Made by a program: the position numbers and the translations under genes. DNA of 64,000 nt. Source: Platycnemis pennipes (lineage: Eukaryota; Arthropoda; Insecta; Odonata; Platycnemididae). Shown in pieces: positions 13,301-20,499 of the stretch. Below the pieces are notes generated by a model. The model had not been told where the DNA came from and ran no database searches. It was given only the letters and a program-made list of their open reading frames with translations. The DNA lies in NCBI GenBank assembly GCA_933228895.1, contig OW121846.1:47448107-47512106 (forward strand), written 5' to 3'. Each line of letters opens with the position of its first letter. The stretch's first letter is position 1.

Positions 13301-16300
13301 TGGGACGTGCGGTGCGAGGCATCGTCTGCCCACCCCGACGGCCGCGCTCAACCCCCGCACCTCCACTTTCACGGCGTCGAAGAAAACGAAATCGCTCTCC
13401 CCCTGGGGAGCTCCCCATTCGTGACTTTGGGCGGACCGGCAACAATCAATCAGGCGCGCAAGACGCCTTCACCTTGCTCCCTCAAGCTCCTCTTCAACCT
13501 GGGATTTCTCACGTACGCCTTCGCCGAGAGATCAGCAAGTGTGCCGCGTGAGATCATTGAACTCGAATCTATAACACTAATCATCTCTTAAATCAGCAGC
13601 GGTAGTAGTAGCAGTGTTAGGCTCTAAGGTGCTGTAGCTGTTTGAGTTGTATCACACCATCTATCTCAGTCGTAGGCTAACTCTTGAAATGGAAGAGCCT
13701 AAAGCCGTCCTCACAAAAGTAAAATTATCCTTTACACCAGTATATATATTTAGAATAAATGTTATTAGGAAAATTGAAAGCAAAATTTTTAAAATTCAAT
13801 ATTTAATCATATGTAATCATTAAAAGCATGAAAAAATCATCAAATAAATTACTCTCCCTGATTAACATTTGGATGGGCTAAGATCCTGCATGTACTGAAA
13901 AATGGACTTCATATTGTCTCCGCCTAGTATTTTTTGAAAATATTTTGCTCAATTTAAAGATAATAGATGCATGAATCTAAAATAGTTTCATTTCGATGTT
14001 TCAACATATGCATTTATTAATGGACCTATGATTGACTTTTATATTCAATTTTCCTTCAAATGAATAAATTATTAAATATCCAAAGAGTTACATGTGGCTA
14101 TCGAGCCGCAGTTCTTTGATATAATTTAATCCTGGTGCAAAAAATACACGCCCGAAACGGGATTCAAATCCTTTAGATTGCCAGGCCACCGTCTCACTGA
14201 CCTGACTGGCGCTAGCAGATCTCTTCGGTTACAGAGGGGATGATATCAACAAAGAAATATTGTAATTACACTATTTATGGTGGCGGGGTTGGTCGATGCA
14301 CAATTTATCAAAGTCTTAAAGTAATTCCCTTAAAGGACGGCCACCAAAAATAAGGATCACCAGTGCTATACAATACGCAGGTTAGGAAAAGATAAGCATA
14401 GTTAAAAGGCCGATGTATTTTCTAATTGAGATAGATAAGTATTTTTCAGCTACGAGAAAGGCTCATTAATTAGAATATCCTATCACTTCTTTTAGCAGTA
14501 ATAGCAAAATAATTTTTCCTGTTAATCGCTGAAATGAGTAATCATCCTTACCATGAAAAATAACATGTTGCAATGGTAGACAGATGAAACTAAGTTTCAT
14601 TTGAGAATTTCGTGACCAGTGTGTTATAACTTCAGCAATTGGAACGCTGGAATTCATTCTGCCATTAAGAACTGGCGCATTACGTAATCCTGACCCAACA
14701 AGATTGAGAAATAATTCGATTTTTTTTACTTTGTTTCCGATATTTTATTTCTTCCAAGAAAACCTGTTTAACCTTTAACCAAGCTTTAGCCACGTCCTTT
14801 TAGCTTTAACCAAGTCAACCTGTTTAGCTTTAACCAAGAAATAAACCTGTTTAACTTCAACCTGTTTAACAATTAGAGGATGAGATAGCACGGATAGAAA
14901 CCGTGCCTCTATATTGCCAGGATGTTATCGAATGGCACCAATTACACCAGAGTTCAATGTTCCTTCCTACGGACCTAGCTCTGCACTTGAACTTTCCACT
15001 AAACACTTGAGTTGGGGACGTTCAACCGCGGTGAATCTTAATTTAGGCCAAATTTGACTCTAGAATCAGTATGGGAGGTCAGTTAAGAAGCCTCCAAATG
15101 AATCAAATCGTATAAATCCATGGTACCTCAAATGCCGTTACAAAAGCTAGAATGTTGGGAAATTTAGGTAGAGAGAAGATAAGATCGGATTTTTGAATTG
15201 AGAGGGGAGTTCGGACGTTCCCTAATCACAAGAAGGAAGTAGTAGAAGTAGTAGGGGAATAATACGTTCATAAGTGTCAGAAGGGAGTGGGGGTGGTTCA
15301 GGAAAACATTCCGTGACCGATAAAACACCGATAGTATTTATTCACGTGATGTCATCCAATCTACTTGAGGGTTCATTCTGACCAGTTTCGTCCTTCGTTT
15401 CGGACAGAGAAGTTGTAGATATGCACTCACTTTCCAAAAGGCGATCAAAATAGTTAAATATTTTACACTATTGGTGCGAGGTCGACAGTAGTAAAAGTAG
15501 GAACTCAGATAATGCACGAAAATCGGGAACCTTTTCTATTTCTAGTCAAATACTAATCAGTATGAACTCAAAAGAGGTGTACCTCTGGAGAACTTCAACG
15601 TTTCACGTGTTGTTCGCGCATTGGCCTGGGCATAGCCGTTGTATGAGCAGCTTTGATTGGCCAGTTACGCAGGAGCATTTATTCTAAATCCAGCATTTAA
15701 AAATGAGGTCACTGGAATACGAGCAAAATCGAATCCCTAAAATTAGCAATATTTGAACAATTCTTGCCAGAACTTAATTGGCATTACTATATATATCTGT
15801 AGATATCTCTTAATTTATTGACTAAAATATCTTTTTATTAAAAAAGGTGTTTTCTTTATTTATGATTGCATGACTCCACCGCACTTATAAAATAGTCATC
15901 TACCGGATTAGCCTGAAAAGTTTCTTATGTTGGATTTAAACTAAAAGGATATATATTTGAATAAATTTTTTTTGGAAAAATTCTAGAATATCACACTATA
16001 AGGTGGAACACACTTCGAAGATCATGCTATGTCAGGATTGAGTCCGAGAAAATTTGAGGAAATTTAGGCATTAGGATACACGTACAGGCTTTTTGTAATA
16101 AACAATAATTAGAATACGAAGCCACTTCTTAAAGCAGACATAGTTCAACAATTTAAGCTTTCAGTAATGAAGGAAAATATGTAATATTCAGCAGATGAAC
16201 CTGACAGCGAAGTTTGAGAATTTTGAATCGGGTGTAGTATAACCTCTGCACGGTTAAATTCACTCTATCATGTACGACCAGCGCATCAATAATCCTGCTG

Positions 16301-19300
16301 TTACAAGATTGAGAAAAGGTTGGATTTTTTGCATAGTGTCTGATGTTTTATTTCTTCATAGAAATATTCCTCCAGCTGTTAGTCATTGTGCCTTGCATCA
16401 TCGATTTCAAGATATCGTAAACCTTTCCGGGAAAAGTGTATGCCAAGGAAACGGGTTTGCTCTATTTTTTTTGCGACCGGCTACCTCCATAACTCATGAC
16501 CCTAAATTCAGATTAGGACTTTTTGAACAGCAGACTAAAATTATCTTCATAGATTAATGCCGAGAGTAGTGGTCGAGAAGTAGTGATTACGAATTAAGTC
16601 CTTTCGGATATTCGAATAAGTTGTTCAGATTTCAGAACAGGTACGCTGTATATTAGGACCTCCATATCAACCATCGTTTATTTGGAAATACATGATTAAT
16701 ATACAGCCAACGCAATATTATCTCTGATGTCCATCATTACTTCTTCATTAAGAGGGATGTCTTTTTTTACCTTACCAGCAGATAAATGGTTATTTACCTA
16801 GTTTTCCGCTAGATAAATTCCCGTTTGTCTCAATACCACACGTATGATATCAGGGAATATTTCAATTCAGTTCATGGTATCCAGCATTGTCCTCTGAGGT
16901 CATTCAGCTGTATACGTGTTTCTGCAATGCATGTTTTTTTATTGAGATATGGTAAAACAATATAATATCACATTCACTGGGATACAAAATTGACCCACCA
17001 ATACCACTTTTTATAGCTGTTGAATGATAGCATTGAAATGGATTATAAACATTGGTTTGAAATATTATGGTACACATTTTTCTTAGTTTCTGCCTTCATT
17101 AGGTTCAGCGGTTATTCACGTCTACTGTTCCACGCAATCCATATTATTTCTAGCAGGGAATAGCAAGTGTTAATTAGCAATGAAATTCTGAGCCAAGGCA
17201 AATAATCATTAGTAAAGTTATCACTGAAGCACTTAATCATTACATTGAATGGAATAAAAGTACAAATTTGTAGTAACTTTGTAAAGCAATAATTATTATT
17301 TTTCTGGCAAGGTTAATACAATTGGGTCATATGACTTTTTAAGGAATTGTGTCCGTAGAGGAATAGTTTTTTAAGCTGTTGATAGGATATAGCAAGTAAT
17401 TTACACAACAATTCTATGTGCTCTCGCATCAAATTATGCGTTCTAAAAAATGTATAGTTTGCGACCATATTTTTGCCTCGTTTCTTACGATTAAACATGT
17501 TATTATTTACCCGAAGAGAACTCGTCGTGCAACTCAAATCACACACCAGTTCATATATTTGAAACTATAGCTAACACCAGCTCGGGAATTGCAAAATCAA
17601 GTAAAACTAGAAGGGTATAATCGATGCCATAATTAATTTTATTTAGTTATTTCCTTAGGTTTTACTGAGAATTCACAACCCTTTCTAGCCAGAGACAGAT
17701 TAGGATAAACTAAAAAATACTATCAAAAAAGGATTCAAGATGAACGAGATTACTTTGACGCATGTTTCAATAGGGATTTCTCGCGAAAATGGATAAAGAA
17801 TTTACTTAAAATCTAGAAACGAATCCCAAAAGTTAATCCACTGAAGCAATTGCAAGACTAGCGGAAAGCGGGAGAAGTAAATTACCAATTCCACTAGACT
17901 GAAATTTCATGGCAAGTATTTAGAGAAAATATCACTCAAAGCACACCTTAGAAACACCGAGAAATCAACCAAGAGACCACTTCTTACCACTGCGAAAGGA
18001 AAATGTTTGCATCCGACCTATTCTATATAATTCAACGCGATAATATTTTGAGCAGACGACACAAGCTAGGTAATGACTCCCTTTTAATCTTTTTAAGTAG
18101 GCAGTGAATTTGTAAGAGAATTTAAGTGATGCAATACTTGGGGACATGAAAGAAAAGCTAAATAAATGGGATGAAAAGAGCCCCTTTTGAGTATTGCCTT
18201 TAAAAATAATAGAAGTGGTGGAAAAAGTTTATAAACATTTCAACGGTGAATTTTATTCGGCCTTTGGTGTCTAAGCATTAAAAATTGTGCGGATAATCCA
18301 AAGGATTACATTGCGAGTGCACACATCACTGAGAAAAATTTGCCTTGCGCATGGGTGTCAAGTTGGTTCTGCAAGATGGATATATCATCTTGTAAGCTAG
18401 TGGTTATCTTACTTATGATCCTGTTCACACTCATTTTTTTGGACTACGTGTTTACGTGGGCTGAATCCCTCCATTGAAATTCGTTCCTAGCTAACCCGTC
18501 CTCACTCGAACACCCAAGAATTCATTCGACTAAGTGAGAAGTTGGGCAGTGAGCATCACGGAAGACGGAACGCGTTTCGTAGGAGAGGACGAGTGGGAAA
18601 AGGATATGCATTTCAGAAGGGATGAATAGAGGTAAGTCGAATGCCAAACTGGATGGGGATACCGTTAAAGAAAGATAGGTTCGAAAGTGGAAAAAGGAAA
18701 GCAGAAGTGGTCCACGAAAACCTACCCAGACCGGTAGAACACCACTTATATAGGTCGCCTCATCGATACCGCGCGTCGAGAAGTTTCTTTCGGCTTCGGC
18801 AAAAGCAATAAGAGAAAAACTATTGTGGAACCGTACAGATGCGAAAGCGCGGAGTAATAGTGATTGGCAATTAATGAAAGCTAAAAGGCACCAAATAGGA
18901 GAATAGTAAAAGAAATCGATCAAAATATTGCCGCAAACTAAGAGTTCGGTAGAAAACTCAGGAGAGCTTTAGTGCATGTGAGGATAACAAAGGAAAGGTC
19001 CACGTTGATTGATGGATGTTCTGGACAGTCGAAAGTTTTATGTTTAATTTATTCACAATTTCCGAGAGGTCTCACTTCCGCCTTCGCGATGGAAATTTCC
19101 TTCAACTGAACTTGACCCCATTCCGCGATCGCAAAGAAGTACATTCCTTTTATTTAATACCCAATCGAGTTAAAAACGCAGATAAATGTCAACTGCTGAA
19201 AGCGTAGGGAAGAAAAAGTACGGCGAACGCAGAAGAGGAGGAACATCCGAATTGTGTAGCACGGGCTGGCTATTGAGTCCACGGAATTCAGCGGATGTAA

Positions 19301-20467
19301 GCGACGGTGATTGGTTGAGAGAATCGTCCCCTCATATCTCCCGCTATTGATTGATTAAGAAAGAGAAAAAAGGATTATGTGAATATGAAAACATGGAGCT
19401 CGTTTGGTCTACAGCGATATAACTGGACAGGAAAAACTGGCAAATATAACTGAAAATTACTCCTCAATTTACCATTAACTTATTTCGTTGCCCATATGTC
19501 AACTTGGAAATCAAGAAAAATGCAACCGTCCAACAGTAAAATTTATATTTTCGTTGAATATTTCACAGCTGTGTTTCAAGGAACACCTATTTGGGTCAGC
19601 AGTAGTAGTTACGTGTAGGAGGGGACCAGCAGCTGAGATATTTTGCGTAATAGAATATAATAGAAATAATTTATTGTCCTTCGACGTCATTGTTCACTGA
19701 GAACATGCAACAAATACATAAATATTTAATTAAAACAGTTGTTGTAGTTTATATGGTAAGGACTATGTTACGAAATGGAGGAGGGTGGGGAAGTAGCCCA
19801 TCTACATAAGCTTTCATTTCACGAAATCCATCAGGGGTCAGCGTTTTAATACCACATTCAATGGACGTAGTACTTTACATGATTACTTCACCACACGGTA
19901 GTCATGTAGGGACCGTGATTTCATAATGGCACAACTACATCTCCAGGAACCGGAACCAAGGTCCTCAAGATGGGGGGTCAGTACTCTAGCCACCATTCAT
20001 AACCTGTATGATTGGCTTGAATCCATTCCCGGGCCGAGAACTAACATGCAAACGGCACTCGCTTAAGTCCCAGCATTTGAATGAACAGAAAAATATTTAG
20101 AAATTCCTGGGTTCGAACTCGGGTCCACTGAATGGGAAGCAAGTACCTGGTACAGCAATCCAAAGTCGTTCAATGCCGAGTTCCATTAGTCTCTCAACCC
20201 AATGAGATTCACGGGAAGGGATAGCGTGTACTTACACCATAGGAACGTGTAGAACTTCGCAGCCGTGAGGGTCAGGTAAATTCCGTAGAGAGCACCAAGG
20301 TGAAGGTACGTGAAAACGAGAACGTTCCTCCAGACTATTTGCATCTTGCGGTCGCTACATCTGCTCGGCGCTCCTGATGTTTTCTCCGCCTCACCCTCCA
20401 CCGAAGACGGCAACACGGACGGCTGGTCCGGCCTGTAGGCCGCTGGGCCGGTCAGGTTCGGAGCCAT
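1008..20467 (-). CDS. Acyl-CoA delta-9-type desaturase, complete, five coding exons
   Basis: Joined exons are 20467-20236, 6690-6560, 5761-5556, 2613-2428 and 1347-1008 on the minus strand. They give 1095 nt, or 364 residues plus TAG. Membrane fatty acyl-CoA desaturases sit in the ER and use cytochrome b5, O2 and a di-iron centre to insert a cis double bond, usually at C9, into a saturated acyl-CoA. Iron-ligand motifs are all present: HRLWAH (residues 94-99), HRVHH (131-135), NSAAH (239-243) and HNYHH (272-276). Hydrophobic stretches flank the boxes, as expected for four membrane passes, and the C-terminus is acidic. The length is normal for insect members (about 350-370). The start MAPN and the following KMQIVWRNV block match the usual insect N-terminus, and the ATG has an A at -3 (GACA before ATGG). 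Splice phases are 1, 0, 2 and 2, and all join in frame. Insects usually carry several paralogues, so the exact regiospecificity (delta-9, delta-11 or another) cannot be read from the sequence. Confidence 0.95.
1348..2427 (-). other. Desaturase intron 4
   Basis: 1080-bp intron bounded by GTAAGT and CGCAG. A tRNA-like SINE head (minus strand) lies at about 1585-1650. The rest is AT-rich without a visible gene. Confidence 0.8.
1585..1650 (-). repeat. tRNA-like SINE head
   Basis: On the minus strand the promoter-like boxes are GTGGCCTGTAACACACC and AGGTTCGCAGATTCAAATCT, the order seen in tRNA-derived SINEs. No shared body is recognisable. Confidence 0.35.
2428..2613 (-). CDS. Desaturase coding exon 4 (residues 190-252), NxxxH motif
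   Basis: The acceptor is CCTTTGCAG|GACATA and the donor GACAA|GTAAGT. The 186-nt exon encodes two hydrophobic stretches (YLLVMPILCLILP and the YVCYVMRYTL region), then GTWLVNSAAHIWG with the asparagine/histidine iron ligands at 239 and 243, and GTKPFDK. Incoming and outgoing phase are both 2. Confidence 0.94.
2689..2750 (-). repeat. LINE 3' end (stem-loop plus ATGTAG-type tail)
   Basis: Read on the minus strand, this is CCCTGCCACACGCC followed by GTTGTGGCAG and then a TTGTAGATGTAGACAT tail. It is the same terminal hairpin and simple repeat that closes the plus-strand LINE copies at 3.8, 9.6 and 36.2 kb. No coding part of the element is attached. Confidence 0.6.
3050..3816 (+). mobile_element. 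Jockey/CR1-superfamily-like LINE, 5'-truncated relic
   Basis: The region encodes the C-terminal end of a non-LTR retrotransposon ORF2. In successive frames it reads HIRQIMGQANRKLGFVKRVL, then a frameshifted REISYFSLVRPH-like block, then LERVQRRSARFVKGRY, LLNELNWESLSDRRLKFRLN, TPTYYGRLDHNHKIREIDCR and DRFKISFFHRTIRDMNNGKY, ending TAA at 3572-3574. An in-frame stop and a frameshift near 3130-3230 show it is dead. The 3' part ends with a decayed stem-loop (about 3755-3790) and ATGTAGATGTCTAGATGTAG. It is homologous over its whole 3' half to the copy at 35.5-36.2 kb. Confidence 0.85.
4545..4800 (+). repeat. tRNA-derived SINE with common body
   Basis: Head: GGTATCTAATGCACTGG, then GTGTTTGAATCCTGG (B-box-like). 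The body then runs through GCCATCATTCGGATGAGACC, TTAAATCGTTGACCCCCTGG, and AAGAGCAGGCTGATACTGAC. The same body order occurs in the other SINEs of this window. Confidence 0.6.
5556..5761 (-). CDS. Desaturase coding exon 3 (residues 122-190), histidine box 2
   Basis: The acceptor is TTCTCCTCACAG|AATCAC and the donor GGAG|GTGAGA. The 206-nt exon encodes NHIYEWVRDHRVHHKFSETD, then DPHNANRGFFFSHVGWLL, and ends VVVWQR plus a split arginine codon. DHRVHHK is the second iron-binding box. The FSETDADPHN and FFFSHVGWL blocks are hallmarks of animal acyl-CoA desaturases. Confidence 0.95.
5762..6559 (-). other. Desaturase intron 2
   Basis: 798-bp intron bounded by GTAATA and CTCACAG. It is AT-rich, with no repeat or other element recognised. 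Confidence 0.8.
6560..6690 (-). CDS. Desaturase coding exon 2 (residues 78-121), histidine box 1
   Basis: The 131-nt exon is preceded by a strong polypyrimidine tract (TTTTTTATTTTTCAG) and ends CAG|GTAATA. It encodes SLLITVSAALGITAGAHRLW and on to IFQTIAFQ, including the first iron-binding box HRLWAH. Incoming phase 1 and outgoing phase 0 agree with the neighbouring exons. Confidence 0.94.
7768..7818 (+). repeat. LINE 3' end, stem-loop only
   Basis: CTGCCACACACCTTCGTGG followed by TGTTTTGCAAGGTATTA matches the terminal hairpin of the LINE family; the downstream repeat is reduced to TAATTAGTAATAT. No coding remnant lies upstream. Confidence 0.5.
8030..8170 (-). repeat. tRNA-like SINE head
   Basis: The minus strand reads AGCGCGGTAACTCAGCGTTG, then GACTCCTTACTTGAGGTCGC and GGGTAGGAGTCAG, resembling the A-box, anticodon-arm and B-box order of a tRNA. 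The B-box is poorly kept. Confidence 0.35.
8757..9005 (-). repeat. tRNA-derived SINE with common body
   Basis: The minus-strand head is at 8945-9005 (GTATTGACCTCCCATCATGA, then CTGGGTTCGAATCCCG). The body reads toward 8757, including CGTCGGATGGGACATTAAA and, near 8800, CCGACGCTGGGTTTCAATTC. Confidence 0.65.
9240..9632 (+). mobile_element. LINE 3' fragment, second subfamily
   Basis: Encodes RFDQINKIREIYCRTDRFKM and SFLPRTIREHNR before a stop, parallel to the KIREIDCRTDRFKISFF segment of the 3.2-kb copy. It then runs to a well kept 3' hairpin (CCTGCCACATACCTTCGTGG, then TGGCTCGCAGGG) and ATTACGTAGATGTAGATG. It is closest to the minus-strand copy at 26.4-26.7 kb, so at least two subfamilies are present. 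Severely 5' truncated. Confidence 0.8.
10081..10490. mobile_element. Non-autonomous TIR element (MITE-like), 410 bp
   Basis: Inverted ends of 36 nt, 10081-10116 and 10490-10455, match at 34 of 36 positions and start AAGCCCGTTTCACACG. The inner sequence has further near-repeats of the terminal motif (TTTTCACACGATCATCGACC near 10185) and alternating GCTAGC/GTATAC words. There is no ORF. I see no convincing target-site duplication, so the superfamily is unknown. Confidence 0.8.
11560..11651 (+). repeat. LINE 3' end (stem-loop and short tail)
   Basis: CCCCCTGCCACACGCCTTCA, then AGGTGGATTGCAG, then TAGATATAGATA. Same architecture as the other LINE ends; no ORF part remains. Confidence 0.55.
11880..11960 (+). 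repeat. LINE 3' end, decayed
   Basis: TGCATGCCTGGTGATGTTTC, then ACTGCCACACACCCTTTCAA and TGGCTTGCAGGGTATTAAG, keep the usual 3' order although the final repeat is reduced to ATTATAGATG. It lies just upstream of the RTE/BovB-like fragment. Confidence 0.55.
12000..12440 (+). mobile_element. RTE/BovB-like LINE, C-terminal relic
   Basis: The first frame reads IRKQFIRTHIWSILRYGNKA, then KPEAFEMRCCKRVEKIKWIE, RLTNQEVLIRVGEK and a stop after IAHAW. Reading then continues, with stops and shifts, through RMEKKDLE/TSNEMHMEQVC and DVKKHNYQIVKR. This matches the conserved end of non-LTR reverse transcriptases, where a LxxFExxxxRxxxKIxWxxxxTNxxVLxRVGE pattern is followed by a basic GRPR-type region. The GRPR-like part is frameshifted, so this is a dead, 5'-truncated copy. 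Family assignment is from pattern memory; a protein search would settle the clade. Confidence 0.75.
12870..13540. promoter_or_regulatory. GC-rich intronic island with CRE and E-box
   Basis: The island stands out against AT-rich intron 1. It holds a perfect palindromic CRE (TGACGTCA, 12929-12936), a CACGTG E-box (12968-12973), a CCGCCATTTA word (about 13007-13017) and many CpGs. Long ORFs cross it on both strands, as expected from GC-rich sequence, but none resembles a known protein. It could be an enhancer or an alternative promoter of the desaturase; the function is inferred from composition and motifs only. Confidence 0.4.
14140..14225 (-). repeat. tRNA-like SINE head
   Basis: The minus strand shows GTCAGTGAGACGGTGGCCTG and AAGGATTTGAATCCCG, with A-box and B-box spacing typical of a tRNA-derived head. 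No body is recognisable beside it. Confidence 0.4.
14578..14765. repeat. Dispersed repeat, copy A
   Basis: This stretch aligns with 16193-16375. Shared words in order are AGATGAA, TTTGAGAATTT, GTATAAC-like, CAGCGCAT/GGCGCAT, AATCCTG, ACAAGATTGAGAAA and GATATTTTATTTCTTC versus GATGTTTTATTTCTTC. Overall similarity looks moderate. It is an uncharacterised transposable-element relic or a local duplication. Confidence 0.5.
14761..14870. repeat. Degenerate short tandem repeat
   Basis: AACCTGTTTAAC and CTTTAACCAAG units recur four to five times with varying spacing (for example AACCTGTTTAACCTTTAACC and later CCTGTTTAGCTTTAACCAAG). It sits immediately at the end of dispersed repeat copy A. Confidence 0.6.
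16193..16375. repeat. Dispersed repeat, copy B
   Basis: Partner of the copy at 14578-14765, in the same orientation about 1.6 kb away. An open frame crosses it (16270-16557), but the other copy has no matching frame, so coding is unlikely. Confidence 0.5.
19840..20012 (-). repeat. tRNA-derived SINE, about 225 bp from desaturase exon 1
   Basis: Minus-strand head GGCTAGAGTACTGACCCCCC, then a decayed B-box (CTTGGTTCCGGTTCC). The body carries CGTCCATTGAATGTGG, then TATTAAAACGCTGACCCCTG. It lies just inside intron 1. Confidence 0.55.
20040..20190 (-). repeat. tRNA-derived SINE head, tandem with the previous one
   Basis: On the minus strand, GGATTGCTGTACCAGGTACT, then GACCCGAGTTCGAACCCAGG. The body that follows is short and diverged. 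It ends about 45 nt from the exon 1 donor. Confidence 0.5.
20236..20467 (-). CDS. Desaturase coding exon 1 (residues 1-77, plus first base of codon 78)
   Basis: The exon encodes the variable N-terminal cytosolic tail (MAPNLTG...), the conserved MQIVWRNV segment and the first membrane helix, ending TAAKFYTFLW. The donor is TATGGT|GTAAGT, with the intron starting at 20235. The ATG is at 20467-20465. A minus-strand AG acceptor lies only 12 nt upstream, so this is the first coding exon but not the first exon. Confidence 0.93.
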
Positions 20468-20484
20468 TGTCAGCTGCTCCTGTG
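20468..20484 (-). promoter_or_regulatory. 5' UTR splice acceptor and 12-nt leader before the desaturase ATG
   Basis: On the minus strand, TTCTCCGTTCACAG is followed by GAGCAGCTGACA and then ATGG. The acceptor AG is at 20481-20480 and the exon would begin at 20479. A short leader joined to upstream non-coding exon(s) is common in insect desaturase genes; in Drosophila desat1 alternative first exons are used. The acceptor is inferred from consensus, not proven. Confidence 0.55.
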
Positions 20485-20499
20485 AACGGAGAACCGGGG

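Larger units (their letters stand above)
6691..20235 (-). other. Desaturase intron 1 (13.5 kb)
   Basis: Intron 1 runs from GTAAGT at 20235 to the TTTTTCAG acceptor at 6693-6691. It contains several LINE 3' ends, an RTE/BovB-like LINE relic (12.0-12.44 kb), a TIR element (10.08-10.49 kb), SINE copies, a GC-rich island (12.87-13.54 kb) and a dispersed repeat pair (14.58 and 16.19 kb). I see no nested gene. Stretches 6.7-7.7, 16.4-19.8 and 12.45-12.85 kb show only AT-rich filler. Confidence 0.8.

Noticed and set aside
12818..13372. 184-codon minus-strand open frame in the intronic GC-rich island
   Set aside because: Opposite-strand frames of similar size overlap it, as expected from low AT content; there is no recognisable domain and no splice context. 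Treated as a regulatory island instead.
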